DNA of 8,227 nt from Desulfobacterales bacterium. Its GTDB lineage: Bacteria; Desulfobacterota; Desulfobacteria; Desulfobacterales; JAFDCJ01. The notes below the pieces were generated by a model. That model worked only from the letters and a program-made list of their open reading frames with translations, searched no databases and was not told where the DNA came from. Both the position numbers and the translations under genes were made by a program. Position 1 is the stretch's first letter; each line of letters opens with the position of its first letter. Shown piece after piece: positions 5,186 to 8,227 of the stretch. The DNA lies in assembly GCA_020345785.1 (NCBI GenBank), contig CP070771.1, positions 4,938,064-4,946,290 of the forward strand, written 5' to 3'.

Positions 5186-7252
5186 ATGAGTGAAGAAATT
5201 CGTATCGGTGTTTTTGTCTGTGACTGTGGTACGAACATCGCAGGCGTCGTGAATGTACCGGAAGTCGTGGAGTACGCGAAAACGCTGGAAAACGTTGCCT
5301 TTGCGGATGAGGGGCGCTGGTCCTGTTCGGTGGACTACCTGGGCCGCATGAAAGAGTTGATTCAGGAAAACCGGCTCAACCGTATCGTCATTTCCGCCTG
5401 CACTCCCAGAACCCACGAACCGCTTTTTAAACGCACTGCCAAAGAGGCCGGCGTCAATCCCTACCTGCTTGAATTTGTGAGTATTCGTGAACAGGTTTCC
5501 TGGGTCCACATGAAGGAGCCCGACATTGCCACGCAAAAAGCCAAGGATCTTATAAAAATGGGCGTGGCTAAAGCAGCGCTGCTGGAAGAGGGGCAGGAGA
5601 TCAGGCTGCCTGTTAAAACCGACTGCTTGATCATCGGCGGCGGCATGGCCGGCATGAATGCCGCTTTGAGTGTGGCCAATCAGGGATTTAATGCATTCAT
5701 CGTGGAGAAAGAACCTCAGTTGGGAGGTATTTTAAACCGGATTTGCTTCATTTCCCATGACAACCACAAAACCCCGGCGGTCAAAGTTGTTCAGGCCAAG
5801 GTGGCTGAGGTTCAGTCGAATCCCAACATCAAAATTTACACGGATACCACGATTGAATCGGTTGAGGGTTATATCGGCAATTACAAAATTAAGCTGAAAG
5901 GCAATGGGAACGGCACCGCGGAAACCCTTGACATCTCGACCGTCATTGTGGCCACGGGTATGCAAGAAATCGAACCGGAGGGCCAGTTTGAATACGGCAA
6001 CGATCCCGGGGTGATCACCCAGCTTCAGCTGGAAGGAAGGTTGAAGGATAAGCAGATCGGCGAGATTAAAAATGTGGTGATGATCAACTGCGTCAATTCC
6101 AAGAACGAAGACCGCGGCTGCTGCAGCGTGGGCTGCCACACGTCGGTTAAAAATGCCGTGGCCTTAAAACGTCTGCGTTCGGATGCCGCTGTTCACATAT
6201 TATACCGGGATATGAGCCTGATCAAGGAAGAGGGGACCGCCCAGCAGGCCGCCAAGCGTTTGGGAATAAAATTTTTGCGGTTTCCCGACGATCGTTATCC
6301 CCAGGTGGTTAAAAATGACGGCAAGCTGGCCGTCAAAGTGTTCGATCTCCTGCTGGGCCGGGAATTTACAATTCCGGCCGACCTGCTGGTGCTGACGACG
6401 GCTTTCAAAGGCGACGGCACCGTGGAGCAGATCAAGGGGCACCTGAAAGTTTCCACCAATCCGGACGGCTTTTTCCAGGAATCCCACGTCAAACTGGGTC
6501 CGCTGGAATTTGCCACCGATGGCGTTGCCCTCGGCGGCTGTGCCAAGGCACCCATGACGTTTAAGGAGAGCTGTGAGGAGGGTATGGGGGCGGCCATGAA
6601 GGCCTCCATCCCCATGAAAAAAGGCTATATCGAAACCGAAGGCATCGTGGCCGACATTGATCTGGCGGACTGCAATCAGTGCGGATTGTGCTCAAAGCGC
6701 TGCCCCTACAGTGCCATCAAGGTGGACGCGGAAGAAAATCCCGAAGTCATCAAAGCACTTTGCAAGGGTTGCGGCCTGTGTGCTGCAGATTGCCCGAAAG
6801 AGTGCATCAGCATCGTTCATTACTCCGACGAGCAGGTCATGGCCCAGGTGGAAGCTGCGCTGGAAGAAGGGCCTGAAAACAAAATTATTGCCTTTGTTTG
6901 TCATTGGTGCGCGCTGGGCGGGGTGGACATGGCCGGCGTCAGTCGACTGCAATACCCGTCCAATGCGCGCTTGATCCGGGTGATGTGTTCCGCCCGGGTC
7001 TCGATGAAAATGATGCAGCGGCCGTTTGAATTGGGCGCGGCCGGTGTTCTGGTGGCCGGCTGTGAATTTCCGACCTGTCATTACATTACGGGCAACTATG
7101 CGGCCGAAAAGCGGGTTAACCGTACCAAGCGCAAAATTGCCAAAGCCGGTTTTGATCCGGATAAACTCTGGAATATATGGTGCTCGGCTGCCGACGGCCC
7201 CAAGTTTGCAAATACGATGCGGGATATGACGAGGGAACTCGGGCTGAAATGA
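5186..7252 (+). CDS. HdrA-MvhD fusion, QmoB-like FAD/iron-sulfur oxidoreductase
   Basis: The 688-residue protein combines several electron-transfer domains. Residues 1-140 are the HdrA N-terminal domain, with Cys12, Cys14, Cys47 and Cys72 (VCDCG, SACTPRTHEP). Residues 146-480 are the FAD domain, with IIGGGMAGMNAA at 149-160 and a cysteine set at Cys302, 312, 313 and 317 (CCSVGC). There is no ferredoxin insert in this domain. A double [4Fe-4S] ferredoxin follows: Cys496, 499, 502, 506-Pro and Cys526, 529, 532, 536-Pro. Residues 567-688 are an MvhD domain (FVCHWCALGG, MCSARV, AGCEFPTCHY; Cys572, 575, 601, 626, 631, 666), known in methanogens as the [2Fe-2S] adaptor between a hydrogenase and HdrA. 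Architecture and length fit QmoB. It probably complexes with the HdrA-like protein encoded upstream and with the HdrC-GltD protein encoded downstream. Physiological partners are inferred. Confidence 0.92.
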   Translation: MSEEIRIGVFVCDCGTNIAGVVNVPEVVEYAKTLENVAFADEGRWSCSVDYLGRMKELIQENRLNRIVISACTPRTHEPLFKRTAKEAGVNPYLLEFVSIREQVSWVHMKEPDIATQKAKDLIKMGVAKAALLEEGQEIRLPVKTDCLIIGGGMAGMNAALSVANQGFNAFIVEKEPQLGGILNRICFISHDNHKTPAVKVVQAKVAEVQSNPNIKIYTDTTIESVEGYIGNYKIKLKGNGNGTAETLDISTVIVATGMQEIEPEGQFEYGNDPGVITQLQLEGRLKDKQIGEIKNVVMINCVNSKNEDRGCCSVGCHTSVKNAVALKRLRSDAAVHILYRDMSLIKEEGTAQQAAKRLGIKFLRFPDDRYPQVVKNDGKLAVKVFDLLLGREFTIPADLLVLTTAFKGDGTVEQIKGHLKVSTNPDGFFQESHVKLGPLEFATDGVALGGCAKAPMTFKESCEEGMGAAMKASIPMKKGYIETEGIVADIDLADCNQCGLCSKRCPYSAIKVDAEENPEVIKALCKGCGLCAADCPKECISIVHYSDEQVMAQVEAALEEGPENKIIAFVCHWCALGGVDMAGVSRLQYPSNARLIRVMCSARVSMKMMQRPFELGAAGVLVAGCEFPTCHYITGNYAAEKRVNRTKRKIAKAGFDPDKLWNIWCSAADGPKFANTMRDMTRELGLK

Positions 7253-7256
7253 TATA

Positions 7257-7289
7257 GTTATTGGTTGTTTGTTATTGGTATTTGTTATT
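7257..7289. repeat. Short direct repeats after the HdrA-MvhD gene
   Basis: GTTATTGGT occurs at 7257-7265 and 7271-7279, with a partial third copy GTTATT at 7284-7289. This is AT-rich, non-coding sequence starting 5 bases after the stop codon. No function is evident. Confidence 0.4.
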
Positions 7290-7355
7290 ATTTTTTACTA
7301 GTGCTTAAGTTGAGCGATTCCATTACGAAGATTGAAAATATAACCCGTTCTGTTC

Positions 7356-7430
7356 GGGCGAGGATAAACCTCGCCCCTACTCTAGTAGCGGCTAAGCAAC
7401 GTATCGTAGGGGCGGGCTTTACGCCCGCCC
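7356..7430. repeat. GC-rich double-hairpin repeat (GTAGGGGCGGGC type)
   Basis: The first hairpin has GGGCGAGG (7356-7363) and CCTCGCCC (7369-7376) around a 5-base loop. The second has GGGCGGGC (7410-7417) and GCCCGCCC (7423-7430), also with a 5-base loop. CGCCCCTAC (7372-7380) is complementary to GTAGGGGCG (7406-7414), so the whole unit is also one inverted repeat. GTAGGGGCGGGCTTTACGCCC-type units are familiar as dispersed repeats in many bacteria. No T tract follows either stem, so it does not look like an intrinsic terminator. A 68-codon frame across this region (7265-7471) is an artefact of the repeat. Confidence 0.75.
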
Positions 7431-7495
7431 GGACCGGGTGCAAGGACCTGAAATACGCTCAAATTAGGTAGTAATTTGATGTCCCCTTTCTAAAG

Positions 7496-7609
7496 AAAAT
7501 GTCGACAGGGAAAATTGAATTGTGGGCGCGGTTTTTGCTTGCATCCCGCTGTTTTTTTGCGGGGTAACCGCGAATAAAAACGATAGAATTCCTCAATTTT
7601 AGACATTTT
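7496..7609. repeat. 114 bp nested palindrome in the leader of the HdrC-GltD gene
   Basis: Exact arm pairs lie inside one another: AAAATGTC (7496-7503)/GACATTTT (7602-7609), AAAATTG (7511-7517)/CAATTTT (7594-7600), CGCGGTT (7527-7533)/AACCGCG (7566-7572), and CCCGC (7545-7549)/GCGGG (7559-7563). The loop at the tip (7550-7558) is a T-rich stretch. The element ends 44 bases before the start codon of the HdrC-GltD gene. It could be a small non-autonomous mobile element or a structured RNA leader; the sequence does not distinguish them. Confidence 0.65.
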
Positions 7610-7653
7610 AGGCATTTTATACTGCGACAAGTCTGTTGAAAGGCTGATTCAAG

Positions 7654-8227
7654 ATGATAAACACGGAAAGATTCGCAGAAAGATTTAACCAAATTGAAAT
7701 GTTCCGATACTGCGAACAGTGCGGGCGCTGCAGTTCGGCCTGCCCGATCACCGGTATCAACGGATTTAACATTCGACGCTTGATCCGGCATGTCGAGCTG
7801 GATTTGATCGACGAGATTGCCGCCTCCCCGATGCCCTGGTTTTGCGCCACCTGCGGACGATGCGAGGATGCCTGCCCCAATGGGATAAAAATCTTGGATA
7901 TAACCCGAACGCTGCGCAGCGTCGGCCCTGAGGAGCTGGTTCCCGAAAAACCTTTGTGTGTCAATGCCTGTCCGGCCGGTATCGACATTCCCGGGTATTT
8001 AAGGTTCATTGCGCAGGGTCAAATGGACGAGGCTTGCAAATTGATCATCGAGAAGGCCCCTTTTCCGGGAATCCTGGGCAGGGTCTGCACCCATCCCTGC
8101 GAGACCGCCTGTAAACGCGGCGAGGTCAACCAGTCCATCGCTATCTGTGCAGCCAAAAGATATGCCGCCGACAAGGCGGGAGATTTAACCGGCTGGATGT
8201 CGCAAACAGCACCCGACAGCGGCCATA
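7654..8227 (+). CDS. HdrC-like dicluster domain fused to GltD/NfnB-like NAD(P)H oxidoreductase (5' part)
   Basis: The gene runs off the right edge after 191 codons. Residues 1-95 resemble HdrC: Cys20, 23, 26, 30-Pro and Cys64, 67, 70, 74-Pro in CXXCGRCXXXCP motifs, with an alpha-helical linker between. From about residue 100 the sequence becomes the N-terminal iron-sulfur domain of glutamate synthase small subunit (GltD) relatives: CVNACPAGIDIPGYL (102-116), then PFPGILGRVCTHPCETACKRG (136-156; Cys145, 149, 153) and Cys165. In that family FAD- and NAD(P)H-binding domains follow, here beyond the window. A stop codon at 7645-7647 in frame makes ATG 7654 the first available start; GAAAGG at 7638-7643 is a plausible ribosome binding site. 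It takes the place that QmoC (HdrC plus membrane HdrE) has in qmoABC, suggesting a soluble NAD(P)H link to the HdrA pair (inference). Confidence 0.85.
   Translation, partial: MINTERFAERFNQIEMFRYCEQCGRCSSACPITGINGFNIRRLIRHVELDLIDEIAASPMPWFCATCGRCEDACPNGIKILDITRTLRSVGPEELVPEKPLCVNACPAGIDIPGYLRFIAQGQMDEACKLIIEKAPFPGILGRVCTHPCETACKRGEVNQSIAICAAKRYAADKAGDLTGWMSQTAPDSGH

Noticed and set aside
5129..7081. Antisense reading frames over the HdrA-MvhD gene
   Set aside because: They are shadows of the strongly supported + strand coding sequence and contain no recognisable domain.
5186..7252. Selenocysteine codons, as occur in some HdrA and MvhD relatives
   Set aside because: The reading frame has no internal TGA, and the expected cysteine positions are encoded as cysteine.
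3552..7252. Direct assignment as qmoA and qmoB of the sulfate-reduction pathway
   Set aside because: The first protein has a ferredoxin insert and the HdrA-type FPTNDCSIC segment not expected in QmoA. No apr genes are adjacent, and the third gene is not a membrane QmoC.
7356..7430. Intrinsic terminator after the HdrA-MvhD gene
   Set aside because: The stems are strong but no T run follows on either strand, and the unit matches a dispersed repeat type.
7265..7471. 68-residue reading frame after the HdrA-MvhD gene
   Set aside because: It crosses the GTAGGGGCGGGC repeat, gives the peptide type typical of translated repeats, and has no convincing ribosome binding site or recognisable domain.

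Overview
The window looks like a piece of a strict anaerobe's chromosome, most likely a sulfate-reducing or syntrophic member of the Desulfobacterota. That placement is inferred from gene content (HdrA/Qmo-type flavoproteins, several low-potential ferredoxins, an HdrC-GltD fusion) and from AT-rich spacers full of degenerate palindromes. No taxonomic marker gene is present. All seven supported genes are on the + strand and none overlap.

Layout: 1-264 is a leader with two imperfect palindromes. 265-471 encodes a small 2[4Fe-4S] ferredoxin. 637-1062 encodes a VOC (glyoxalase/methylmalonyl-CoA epimerase fold) protein. 1300-2481 encodes a PLP aminotransferase of fold type I. 2770-2979 encodes a second 2[4Fe-4S] ferredoxin. 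3552-4904 encodes a short HdrA-like flavoprotein. 5186-7252 encodes an HdrA-MvhD fusion of QmoB type. 7654 to the right edge is the 5' part of an HdrC-like dicluster protein joined to a GltD/NfnB-like NAD(P)H oxidoreductase.

The last three genes appear to form a soluble electron-transfer module. HdrA and HdrA-MvhD proteins divide the classic HdrA domains between them: the first keeps the ferredoxin inserted in the flavin domain, and the second keeps the N-terminal domain, the C-terminal double ferredoxin and the MvhD adaptor. The third would connect them to NAD(P)H. No HdrB and no membrane subunit (QmoC/HdrE) is visible, so the complex could be a cytoplasmic flavin-based bifurcating or confurcating device between ferredoxin and NAD(P)H; this is inference. 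The upstream aminotransferase, VOC protein and ferredoxins suggest, weakly, a link to amino-acid, 2-oxoacid or acyl-CoA oxidation.

The gaps between genes are long (165-572 bp) for functionally linked genes. Every one carries repeat or palindrome material of several families, including two related ~175 bp copies at nearly equal distance from the starts of two different genes and a 351 bp nested inverted-repeat element. No RNA gene, CRISPR array, insertion sequence or convincing intrinsic terminator was found.
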